From positions 1 through 6,834 of the forward strand of contig JAJFGM010000673.1 of the NCBI GenBank assembly GCA_021776145.1: DNA of 6,834 nt, given 5' to 3'. Each line of letters opens with the position of its first letter. Position 1 is the stretch's first letter. The notes under the pieces are model-generated. The model had not been told where the DNA came from, did no database searches, and was given only the letters and a program-made list of their open reading frames with translations. Below are positions 1-6,158 of the stretch, in pieces. The translations under genes were made by a program, and so were the position numbers. Source of the stretch: Kiloniellaceae bacterium. GTDB lineage: Bacteria > Pseudomonadota > Alphaproteobacteria > Kiloniellales > Kiloniellaceae.

Positions 1-1
1 C

Positions 2-1255
2 GCAATTTCGCCGGTCCAGGCCGACCAGTTTATTCCCGTGACGCTTTATGACACGGGACCCTATGCGGTCAACGGTCAGCCTTTCATGGATGGTTTTGTC
101 GACTATCTGCAAATGCTCAACGCGCGTGACGGCGGCATCAACGGTGTCAAGCTGTCGTGGGAGGAATGCGAGACAGGCTACAAGCCCGACCGCTTCGTCG
201 AATGCTACGAGCGCCTGAAGAACCAGGGCGATAAGGGCGCTTCGCTGTTCAATCCCCTGGGCACCGGCCTCACCTACGCGGTCATCGAACGCGCGCCGGA
301 AGACAAGATTCCGATCATCTCGCTCGGCTATGGTCGCACCGACGCCTCGGACGGGCGGGTCTTCCCCTACATCTTCCCGCTGGTTACCAACTACTGGAGC
401 CAGAGCACGGCCAAGATCAAGTTCATCGGCTCACGCGTCGGCGGCATGGACAAGCTGAAGGGCTTGAAGATCGCCAACGTCCATCACGACTCGGCCTATG
501 GCAAGGAAACCGGTCCTGTGCTTGCCAAGCAGGCCGAAATGTACGGTTTCGAGGTCAAGCACTTCCCGGTCACCCACCCGGGTCTCGACCAGAAGGCGAC
601 CTGGTTGCAGCTGCGCCAGTACGAGCCCGACTATGTGATCCTGCGTGGCTGGGGCGTGATGAACCAGACGGCCATCAAGGAAGCCGCCCGGATCGGCTTC
701 CCGCGCGATAAGATGGTCGGCGTTTGGTGGAGCTGCGCCGAACAGGACACGGTGCCGGCCGGCGACGCGGCAAAGGGTTACATCTGCGCCGGCTTCCATG
801 CCGCCGGCAAGGACTTCCCGGTCATCGCCGACATCGAAAAGCACGTCTATGCCAAGGGCGACGGCGCCGGTCCGGATAAGGCCATCGGCACTATCCTGTG
901 GAACCGCGGTGTCGTGAACGCGATCCTCTCTGTCGAGGGCATCAAGACGGCCCAGGCCGAGTACGGCAACGAAGTGATGAGCGGCGAGCAGGTGCGTTGG
1001 GGTCTCGAAAACATGGACCTTACCGCCGACTACATCGCCAGCCTGGGCGCCACCGATCTGGTGCCGCCGTTGAAGTTGTCCTGCCTCGACCATGAAGGCG
1101 GTGGCGGCGTCAAGTTCCAGCAATGGAACGGCACTGGCTGGGACATCATAACCGACTGGATCGAAACCGATCAGTCGATCGTCCGCCCGATGATCGAAGC
1201 CTCGGCCGCCAAGTACGCCGCCGAGAAAGGCATCACCCCGCGCACTTGCAGCTGA
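2..1255 (+). CDS. ABC transporter periplasmic substrate-binding protein, HAAT/LivJ type (5' partial)
   Basis: This is the periplasmic receptor of a branched-chain-amino-acid-type ABC importer (Peripla_BP_6-like fold). The reading frame is open from base 2, and the first residues (AISPVQADQFIP) look like the end of a Sec signal peptide with cleavage after VQA. The true start therefore lies upstream of the window, and the in-frame GTG at 38 is not the start. About 417 residues are visible, close to full mature length for this family. Family-like segments include an N-terminal TGPYAVNG ligand-lobe stretch, a GGINGVKL strand followed by a helix around ERLKNQG, and the ANVHHDSAYGKE segment that opens the second lobe. 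The protein ends in GITPRTCS. The ATPase gene follows after 23 nt, so the two are probably co-transcribed. The ligand is unknown; the PaaK-like gene two positions downstream hints at an aromatic or other organic acid rather than leucine. Confidence 0.9.
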   Translation, partial: AISPVQADQFIPVTLYDTGPYAVNGQPFMDGFVDYLQMLNARDGGINGVKLSWEECETGYKPDRFVECYERLKNQGDKGASLFNPLGTGLTYAVIERAPEDKIPIISLGYGRTDASDGRVFPYIFPLVTNYWSQSTAKIKFIGSRVGGMDKLKGLKIANVHHDSAYGKETGPVLAKQAEMYGFEVKHFPVTHPGLDQKATWLQLRQYEPDYVILRGWGVMNQTAIKEAARIGFPRDKMVGVWWSCAEQDTVPAGDAAKGYICAGFHAAGKDFPVIADIEKHVYAKGDGAGPDKAIGTILWNRGVVNAILSVEGIKTAQAEYGNEVMSGEQVRWGLENMDLTADYIASLGATDLVPPLKLSCLDHEGGGGVKFQQWNGTGWDIITDWIETDQSIVRPMIEASAAKYAAEKGITPRTCS

Positions 1256-1278
1256 GCCGGGGCGAAAGAGTAACAAGC

Positions 1279-2088
1279 ATGGCTACGAACGGGCCCCTTT
1301 TAGAGGTCAATAACATCGAGGTCATCTACGACCGCGTGATCTTGGTCCTGAAAGGGGTCTCGTTGGAAGTACCCGAGGGGGGCATAGTCGCCCTCCTCGG
1401 CGCCAACGGCGCCGGCAAAACAACGACGTTGAAGGCGATTTCGAACCTGTTGCGAGCCGAACGTGGCGAGGTCACCAAGGGCTCCATCGAATTCCAAGGC
1501 GGCCGCGTCGATGCCTTGACGCCCAACGCCCTGGTCAAGGCCGGTGTTATCCAGGTCATGGAAGGCCGACATTGTTTTGAACACCTGACCATCGAAGACA
1601 ACTTGATGACCGGTGCCTACACGCGCCGCGATGGGCGCGCCGCCGTGCAGCGCGATCTGGAGAAGGTCTACGACTATTTTCCGCGTCTCAAGGAGCGGCG
1701 CGGCAGCCTGGCTGGCTACACCTCGGGCGGTGAGCAGCAGATGTGCGCCATCGGTCGCGCCTTGATGAGCCGCCCGAAGATGATCCTGCTCGACGAACCC
1801 TCGATGGGTCTGGCGCCGCAACTGGTGGAGTCCATCTTCGAGACCGTCAAACGGCTGAATGAAGAGGAAGGCGTCTCATTCCTGCTCGCCGAGCAAAACA
1901 CCAATGTGGCGCTGAAGTACGCCAAATACGGCTACATACTGGAAAGCGGCCGAGTCGTGCTCGACGGCGACGCGCAAAAACTGCGCGACAACGAGGACGT
2001 CAAGGAATTCTACCTCGGCCTGTCGAGCAGCGGGCGCCGCAGCTTTCGCAACGTCAAACATTACAAGCGGCGCAAACGCTGGCTTTGA
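1279..2088 (+). CDS. LivF-type ABC transporter ATP-binding protein
   Basis: This 269-residue cytoplasmic ATPase energises a HAAT-family importer, normally as a heterodimer with a LivG-type partner that is not in the window. Visible motifs are Walker A GANGAGKT (41-48), the QVMEGR Q-loop region near 92-97, a signature TSGGEQQM (148-155, with T where LSGGEQQ is usual), Walker B ILLDEP (169-174), and LLAEQN, where LivF proteins carry Q at the H-loop position. The ATG at 1279 gives MATNGPLLEVNNIEVIYD, the usual LivF beginning. The frame stays open further upstream but overlaps the preceding gene, so longer starts are rejected. The Shine-Dalgarno signal is weak (a purine run near 1263-1269). Typical LivF proteins are about 235 residues; this one adds a strongly basic tail (249-269) ending KRRKRWL. 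I recall similar tails in LivF proteins encoded next to PaaK-like ligases. The substrate is not deducible. Confidence 0.93.
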   Translation: MATNGPLLEVNNIEVIYDRVILVLKGVSLEVPEGGIVALLGANGAGKTTTLKAISNLLRAERGEVTKGSIEFQGGRVDALTPNALVKAGVIQVMEGRHCFEHLTIEDNLMTGAYTRRDGRAAVQRDLEKVYDYFPRLKERRGSLAGYTSGGEQQMCAIGRALMSRPKMILLDEPSMGLAPQLVESIFETVKRLNEEEGVSFLLAEQNTNVALKYAKYGYILESGRVVLDGDAQKLRDNEDVKEFYLGLSSSGRRSFRNVKHYKRRKRWL

Positions 2089-2123
2089 GCCGGCGCTGCG
2101 CGATCAGGTAGAGACACGCGAAC

Positions 2124-3356
2124 ATGGAACACTTCGACCGCCTGGAAACCCGCAGCGCCGAAGACCGCGAAGCCGACCTTTTCGAGCGCCTGCCGCAACA
2201 GCTGGCCACGGCAAAAGCCGCGGCGGCCTACTTCACCAAGCTCCTGGCGGACGTCGACACCTCGACGATCACCGACCGCGCCGCCCTTGCCGGCCTGCCG
2301 GTGACCCGCAAGGGCGACCTTCTGACCCTGCAGCCAGCCGCCCCGCCTTTCGGCGGCTTGGCGACGATCGCGGCCGGGCAGGCGGCGCGGCTATTTGCCT
2401 CGCCCGGGCCTATCTATGACCTGGAAACCGACGGCCCCGACTATTGGGGCTCGGCGCGGGCGCTCTTTGCCGCCGGGTTTCGCGCCGGTGACATCCTACA
2501 CAACAGTTTTTCCTATCACTTGAGCCCCGGCGCCTGGATCATCGATGGCGGTGCCCGTGCCATGGGCTGCGCGGTCATTCCGGCCGGCACGGGCAACAGC
2601 GAGCAACAGGTTCAGACAATTGCCCATTTGCGACCCCAGGGCTTTGCCGGCACCCCCGACTATCTCAAGATCCTGCTCGACAAGGCCGACGAGATCGGGG
2701 TCGACTGCAGTTCGATCACCAAAGGCCTGGTTTCCGGCGGCGCTCTTTTTCCGGCGCAGCGCGCCGCCTATGCCGAGCGCGGCGTCAAGATCCTACAGGC
2801 ATACGCCACGGCCGATCTTGGCCTCGTTGCTTACGAATCGGTGGCCGACGAAGGCTTGCTGGTGGCCGAGAACATCATTCTCGAAATCGTCCGGCCCGGC
2901 ACCGGCGACCCGGTGGCCGCGGGCGAAGTTGGCGAAGTGGTTATCACCAAACTCGATCCCGCCTACCCACTGCTCCGCTTCGGCACCGGCGACCTTTCGA
3001 CCATGCTCGTAGGCCGCAGCCCTTGCGGCCGCACCGCATCGCGCATCAAGGGCTGGATGGGACGAGCCGACCAGGCCGCCAAGGTGCGCGGCATGTTCGT
3101 GCAGCCGTCGCAGATTGCGCTCGTCGTCAAGCGCCACGCAGAAATCCTCAAGGCCCGCCTGGTTGTCGGACGCGAGGGTGACAATGACTCCATGGCCTTG
3201 CATTGCGAAAGCGAGATAAGCGACGTCGCCCTGGCCGCCGAGATCGGCGAGACCCTGCAGTCCTGCTGCAAGCTGCGCGGTAGCGTGGTCCTGGTGGCGC
3301 CAGGTTCGCTGGCCAATGACGGCATCGTCATCGAAGACCAGCGCACTTATGACTAA
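2124..3356 (+). CDS. PaaK-like (phenylacetate-CoA ligase family) AMP-binding protein, divergent
   Basis: This 410-residue protein aligns by eye with PaaK-type adenylating enzymes, which convert a carboxylic acid, ATP and CoA to an acyl-CoA. PaaK proteins are usually about 430-440 residues. Supporting segments are GFRAGDILHNSFSYHL (118-133), GCAVIPAGTGNSEQQVQ (148-164), GTPDYLKIL (176-184), YATADLGLVAYES (227-239), RFGTGDLS (285-292) and GRADQAAKVRGMFVQPSQI (313-331). The conserved D290 and the KVRG hinge region are present. The glycine-rich SSGTTGKP-type phosphate loop is replaced by FASPGPIY (91-98). The usual YG(L/T)xE acid is D230. The C-terminal GK lysine position appears to be I400 (DGIVIEDQRTYD). 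It may be a specialised subfamily linked to LivF operons, or a ligase with altered activity. The gene lies 35 nt after the ATPase, with AGGTAGAG 10 nt before ATG, and is probably the last gene of the operon. Family membership is solid; the substrate is unknown. Confidence 0.82.
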   Translation: MEHFDRLETRSAEDREADLFERLPQQLATAKAAAAYFTKLLADVDTSTITDRAALAGLPVTRKGDLLTLQPAAPPFGGLATIAAGQAARLFASPGPIYDLETDGPDYWGSARALFAAGFRAGDILHNSFSYHLSPGAWIIDGGARAMGCAVIPAGTGNSEQQVQTIAHLRPQGFAGTPDYLKILLDKADEIGVDCSSITKGLVSGGALFPAQRAAYAERGVKILQAYATADLGLVAYESVADEGLLVAENIILEIVRPGTGDPVAAGEVGEVVITKLDPAYPLLRFGTGDLSTMLVGRSPCGRTASRIKGWMGRADQAAKVRGMFVQPSQIALVVKRHAEILKARLVVGREGDNDSMALHCESEISDVALAAEIGETLQSCCKLRGSVVLVAPGSLANDGIVIEDQRTYD

Positions 3357-3408
3357 GAACTTCCCCGCCGACTGAGAGCTTCCCTGCGAGCCATAGCTTG
3401 GGCGCGAA

Positions 3409-3473
3409 CTAGAGCAGATCCGGGTCACATGGAATCGCAAGCGGCGATCCATTGACCCGGTGGATCTGCTCTA
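3409..3473 (-). repeat. Extragenic palindromic element 1 (65 nt)
   Basis: This is an imperfect inverted repeat forming one long hairpin. The outer 12-bp arms are perfect (3410-3421 with 3462-3473). Inner stems pair 3422-3427 with 3453-3458, 3429-3432 with 3449-3452, and 3434-3438 with 3444-3448 around a 5-nt loop. An unpaired triplet (3459-3461) sits just inside the outer stem. Read on the - strand it begins TAGAGCAGATCCAC and ends GATCTGCTCTAG, matching the ends of element 2. It resembles the dispersed palindromes often seen between alphaproteobacterial genes. No gene in the window offers a better terminator for the upstream operon, so it may also act as an mRNA 3' end. Confidence 0.8.
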
Positions 3474-3484
3474 ACTATTTGATG

Positions 3485-3549
3485 TAGGGCGGATTCACAT
3501 GTTTTGTCGGAACCACTTTATGGTTCCGACAAAACATGATCCGCACTAG
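3485..3549 (+). repeat. Extragenic palindromic element 2 (65 nt)
   Basis: A perfect 18-bp stem (3498-3515 with 3521-3538) encloses the 5-nt loop CTTTA. The stem extends outward after an unpaired triplet (3495-3497): 3489-3494 pair with 3539-3544, then one mismatch, then 3485-3487 pair with 3546-3548. On the + strand it begins TAGGGCGGATTCAC and ends GATCCGCACTAG. Those ends match element 1 (read on its - strand) at 11 of 14 and 10 of 12 positions, while the inner stem sequence is unrelated. It lies 11 nt after element 1 and has the same total length. Confidence 0.8.
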
Positions 3550-3683
3550 CCCCGCGAACGATTGGGCTCTTGTGCGATCACGCAACGTCGCGACCTCCGG
3601 TCCTGTTTGAGGGGCGCCGCGGGAATCACAATCTTGCCCTAGTTGCGGCCAGATCCCACCGCATTCATCTCCTAGATTACTTA
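3550..3683. other. Intergenic stretch with no recognisable feature
   Basis: No reading frame here has a credible start, Shine-Dalgarno signal or recognisable protein on either strand. No tRNA-like fold or repeat is apparent. The only item of note is CCTAGATT at 3671-3678, a possible -10 box for the stem-loop RNA that follows; no matching -35 box is visible at normal spacing. Confidence 0.5.
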
Positions 3684-3806
3684 GCAACGGAGACTTCCCC
3701 TCTCTGTTGAGGTGGCCCAGCCTGCCTCGCATTCTGCCCCCCGAAGAGGCTGGACACTTTGAGGGCGGCCGCAAATCCCGACGTTGCGGCCGCCCTCTTT
3801 ATTTTC
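3684..3806 (+). ncRNA. Candidate small RNA: three stem-loops ending in an intrinsic terminator
   Basis: Three consecutive hairpins fill this interval. The first pairs 3685-3693 with 3701-3709 (9 bp, one G-U) around the C-rich loop CTTCCCC. The second pairs 3717-3723 with 3747-3753 (7 bp), extended by 3712-3714 with 3755-3757, and has a long loop containing a CCCCCC run. The third is the 14-bp terminator stem at 3761-3797 followed by a T-rich tail. A -10-like CCTAGATT at 3671-3678 would place the transcript start at about 3684-3686, right at the first hairpin, but no -35 box is clear. No protein gene in the right orientation ends near this terminator, so it needs another transcript to serve. 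I do not recognise the family. C-rich loops are typical of alphaproteobacterial trans-acting sRNAs that target ribosome binding sites, which is an analogy only. Confidence 0.45.
3761..3806 (+). terminator. Rho-independent terminator
   Basis: A perfect 14-bp GC-rich stem (3761-3774 with 3784-3797) encloses a 9-nt loop and is followed directly by TTTATTTTC. The other side has no T-tract in the reverse direction, so it acts on + strand transcripts. It insulates ccmA from upstream transcription and defines the 3' end of the candidate small RNA. Confidence 0.85.
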
Positions 3807-3875
3807 GCTCCCCTCTTAATGCCCGATAGCGCGAACAAGTCCCCCGGCCAGGTTGTTCCGGCGGTTGCGGCGCTG

Positions 3876-3903
3876 TTGCCGTGCAAGGGATTTCTGCTAT
3901 ATC
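3876..3903 (+). promoter_or_regulatory. Candidate housekeeping promoter for ccmA
   Basis: TTGCCG at 3876-3881 and GCTATATC at 3896-3903 fit the alphaproteobacterial (Caulobacter-type) housekeeping consensus TTGACGS-N10-14-GCTANAWC. The second box is an exact match, and the first has one mismatch within TTGACG plus a T at the S position. The predicted start near 3910 gives a leader of about 65 nt before ccmA, which contains a small GC hairpin (3922-3926 with 3930-3934). It lies just downstream of the terminator, as expected for the start of a new transcription unit. Confidence 0.55.
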
Positions 3904-3975
3904 TGCGACTTTCCAGCGACCGCGCGAGGCGCGCTCCTTGCGTCCCATGTCTTCGACAACCCCGACAACCGCCGC

Positions 3976-4620
3976 ATGACTGTCTTTCAGGGCAGCGAAT
4001 TGGCGTGTGTGCGTGGTGGCCGACAGATTTTTCATGCGTTGGACTTCCGTCTCGCAGACGGCGAAGCCCTGCTCTTGACCGGGCCGAACGGCAGCGGCAA
4101 GTCGAGCCTGTTGCGCTTGCTTGCCGGTCTATTGCAGCCGAGCGCCGGCAGCCTGACCTGGGACGATCGACCGCTCCGCGACGAAGAGGCCGAGGCAAAG
4201 GTCGCGATCCACTATTTGGGGCATCAGGACGCGGTCAAACCAGTGCTGACGGTCGAGGAGAATCTGCATTTCTGGGCCCTTCTGCGCGGCGGCGACGCGC
4301 AGGGCGTGATCCAGGCCTTGGACCATTTCGGGCTGCGGCCCCTGGCCGCCACCGCCGGCCGCTTGCTGTCATCAGGGCAGCGCCGCCGCCTTGCCCTGGC
4401 GCGTCTGCTGGCCAGCCCTGCCCGGCTGTGGTTGCTCGACGAACCCTCGGTCGGACTTGATCAGGCCTCCGTCCAGCGCCTTTCCAAGGCCATCGCCACG
4501 CATCGTCACGAGGGCGGCCTGGTCATCGCCGCGACGCATAGCGAACTCGATATCGGCGATTGCCAGCATCTGCGGCTGGAGGAGTTTCAGCTCGGATCCC
4601 AACCGGAGCTTGTCTGGTGA
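3976..4620 (+). CDS. ccmA: Heme exporter ATP-binding protein CcmA
   Basis: CcmA is the ATPase of the CcmABCD complex. ATP hydrolysis releases heme-loaded CcmE from CcmC and CcmD during cytochrome c maturation (System I). The 214-residue product has normal family length. Motifs seen are Walker A GPNGSGKS (36-43), the Q-loop in LGHQDAVKPVLTVEENL (Q84), the CcmA-type signature LSSGQRRR (131-138), Walker B LWLLDEPS (151-158) and the switch histidine H188 in AATHSE. I chose the ATG at 3976 (MTVFQGSELACVRG) because it fits family N-termini and lies after the candidate promoter; the in-frame TTG at 3853 would start upstream of that promoter. No good Shine-Dalgarno signal precedes the ATG. The stop overlaps the ccmB start (GTGA), which suggests translational coupling. 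Confidence 0.95.
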   Translation: MTVFQGSELACVRGGRQIFHALDFRLADGEALLLTGPNGSGKSSLLRLLAGLLQPSAGSLTWDDRPLRDEEAEAKVAIHYLGHQDAVKPVLTVEENLHFWALLRGGDAQGVIQALDHFGLRPLAATAGRLLSSGQRRRLALARLLASPARLWLLDEPSVGLDQASVQRLSKAIATHRHEGGLVIAATHSELDIGDCQHLRLEEFQLGSQPELVW

Positions 4621-5282
4621 AGTCTTTTGCCAGCATCGCCGGCCGCGACTTGCGCCTGGCTCTACGACAGCGCTCAGAGGCCGGCATGGTGGTCCTGTTT
4701 TTCGCCCTGACCGCGGCGCTCTTTCCTTTCGGTATCGGACCCGAACCCAACGTCCTGGCACGCATCGGACCCGGCGTTATCTGGGTGACCGCCCTCTTGT
4801 CGGTGCTGCTGTCCCTGGAGCGCCTGTTCCTTGCCGACTACGAGGACGGCTCGCTGGAACTATTGGTATTGTCGCCGATGCCGCTGGAGCTTGCCGTGCT
4901 TGCCAAAACCTTGGCACACTGGTTGACTACCGGCCTGCCGGTCATCGCCGCGACGCCCCTCATCGCCTTGCTCTACAACATGGACAGCACCGGATTGCCG
5001 GTCATGTTGCTGGCCATGGCGCTCGGCACCCCGAGCCTGAGTCTGGTCGGCGCCGTTGGCGCCGCCCTTGCCCTCGGGGCACGGCGCGGTGGTGTGTTGA
5101 TTCCGCTGCTCGTCCTGCCGCTCTATGTTCCAGCGCTGATCTTCGGCGTCGGCGCCACCGATGCGGCGCTCGTCGATCTCTCCGCCAAGCCGCACCTCCT
5201 GCTGCTCGCCGCCCTGCTTTTGGTCATGCTGCTTGTCAGTCCGCTGGCCGCCGCGGCCGCCTTGCGACGCGCTTTCGGATGA
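4617..5282 (+). CDS. ccmB: Heme exporter membrane protein CcmB
   Basis: CcmB is the inner-membrane subunit that pairs with CcmA in the CcmABCD heme-chaperone release complex. The product has 221 residues, the usual length, with about six hydrophobic segments. Conserved family stretches are the N-terminal GRDLRLALRQRSE (9-21), LFLADYEDGSLELL (69-82) and GTPSLSLVGAVGAAL (136-150). I chose the GTG at 4617, which overlaps the ccmA stop, because GGAG sits at 4605-4608 with 8-nt spacing and the resulting MKSFASIAGRDLRLAL matches family N-termini. The frame is open further upstream, but only inside ccmA. A 104-nt gap separates it from ccmC, wider than elsewhere in the cluster. Confidence 0.95.
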   Translation: MKSFASIAGRDLRLALRQRSEAGMVVLFFALTAALFPFGIGPEPNVLARIGPGVIWVTALLSVLLSLERLFLADYEDGSLELLVLSPMPLELAVLAKTLAHWLTTGLPVIAATPLIALLYNMDSTGLPVMLLAMALGTPSLSLVGAVGAALALGARRGGVLIPLLVLPLYVPALIFGVGATDAALVDLSAKPHLLLLAALLLVMLLVSPLAAAAALRRAFG

Positions 5283-5322
5283 CCCTGCGGTCGGACACGC
5301 TTGGCTGATTTGGCGCAATGAC

Positions 5323-5347
5323 TTGTGATCGAAGCGTGAGACATAAT
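5323..5347 (+). promoter_or_regulatory. Weak promoter-like sequence in the ccmB-ccmC gap
   Basis: TTGTGA (5323-5328) and CATAAT (5342-5347) are separated by 13 nt, at the short edge of what alphaproteobacterial sigma-70 promoters allow. It lies in the largest gap of the ccm cluster, upstream of ccmC. Matches this weak occur by chance, and ccmC may simply be read from the ccmA promoter. Confidence 0.2.
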
Positions 5348-5386
5348 GCCCCTGGTTTACCGATCGAAAATGCTTAGGTTCTGGTA

Positions 5387-6109
5387 ATGCATCGATTTGC
5401 CAATCCACGCCAATTCACCAAATTGGCCGACGCCATCCTGCCCTGGACCGCCGTCGGCGCGGGTCTCTGCCTGATTGTCGGACTCTATCTCGGGCTTTTC
5501 GCCTCGCCGGCCGACTACCAGCAGGGCGAATCCGTGCGCATTATGTACGTCCATGTCCCATCGGCCTGGATGGCGCTGTTCGTTTACATGGTGATCGCCG
5601 GCGCCAGTGTAGCGGCGCTGATTTGGCGGCACCCCCTGGCCGATCTCGCGGCCAAGGCTTCGGCTCCGATCGGCGCGGCCTTTGCCTTTCTCACGCTCGT
5701 CACCGGCTCGCTGTGGGGCAAACCCATGTGGGGCGCATGGTGGGTCTGGGACGCGCGCCTGACCTCGATGCTGGTGCTGTTCTTCCTCTACCTCGGCCAC
5801 ATCTCCTTGATGAACGCCTTCGAAGACCAGGCCCGCGGCAATCAGGCCGCGGCAATCCTGGCCCTGGTCGGCGTCATCAACATCCCGATCATAAAGTTCT
5901 CGGTCGACTGGTGGTCGACCCTGCACCAGCCAGCCTCGGTGATCCGCATGGACGGGCCGAGCATCGACAGCTCGCTGCTGTGGCCGCTTTTGGTCATGGC
6001 CTTAGGTTTCAAGCTCTACTACGTCAGCCTGGTTCTTTTGCGTATCAAGAGCGAACTGATCGCCGCCCGCGCCTGGGCCCTGGGGCTGGCGCGCACGCAA
6101 ACGACTTAA
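5387..6109 (+). CDS. ccmC: Heme-handling protein CcmC
   Basis: CcmC is an integral membrane protein of the heme-handling family. It binds heme at the periplasmic face and is needed for covalent attachment of heme to CcmE. The product is 240 residues with about six membrane segments. The tryptophan-rich heme-binding motif WGAWWVWDARL spans 115-125. The two presumed axial heme-ligand histidines are H56 in MYVHVPSAW and H180 in WWSTLHQPAS; their 124-residue spacing equals that of H60 and H184 in the E. coli protein. The ATG at 5387 has AGG 8 nt upstream. The protein ends just before a short gap containing a perfect hairpin, then ccmD. All key residues are intact, so the protein should be functional. 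Confidence 0.96.
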   Translation: MHRFANPRQFTKLADAILPWTAVGAGLCLIVGLYLGLFASPADYQQGESVRIMYVHVPSAWMALFVYMVIAGASVAALIWRHPLADLAAKASAPIGAAFAFLTLVTGSLWGKPMWGAWWVWDARLTSMLVLFFLYLGHISLMNAFEDQARGNQAAAILALVGVINIPIIKFSVDWWSTLHQPASVIRMDGPSIDSSLLWPLLVMALGFKLYYVSLVLLRIKSELIAARAWALGLARTQTT

Positions 6110-6118
6110 GGACCGGCA

Positions 6119-6138
6119 GCGCGTGCATCGGCACGCGC
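6119..6138. repeat. Perfect hairpin in the ccmC-ccmD gap
   Basis: GCGCGTGC (6119-6126) and GCACGCGC (6131-6138) form a perfect 8-bp stem with the 4-nt loop ATCG, beginning 10 nt after the ccmC stop. No T-tract follows, so it is not a standard terminator. It could stabilise the 3' end of the upstream message or adjust ccmD expression. Confidence 0.6.
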
Positions 6139-6158
6139 GGACCCGCTGAGGCTGGGGC

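Noticed and set aside
38..40. GTG at 38 as the start of the substrate-binding protein
   Set aside because: The frame is open to the window edge and the residues before it read like a signal peptide cleavage region, so the gene begins upstream.
431..1276. Long open frame of 281 codons on the - strand, opposite the substrate-binding protein gene
   Set aside because: It is a mirror frame of a GC-rich gene with strong codon bias. Its product has no recognisable domain, while the + strand frame encodes a clear family member.
1123..1278. Longer N-terminus for the LivF-type ATPase starting inside the previous gene
   Set aside because: The extra residues are low-complexity, arginine-rich out-of-frame translation of the receptor gene. 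LivF homology begins at MATNGPLLEV.
3409..3549. The two palindromes as a short CRISPR array
   Set aside because: There are only two units, in opposite orientation, with different cores and an 11-nt gap. There are no spacers and no cas genes.
3475..3774. A - strand frame of 99 codons across the intergenic region
   Set aside because: It runs through palindromic element 2 and the terminator stem, has no family resemblance and lacks a convincing start.
3853..3975. TTG start at 3853 giving a 255-residue CcmA
   Set aside because: The added residues do not resemble CcmA, and the start would precede the candidate promoter. The ATG at 3976 gives normal family length.
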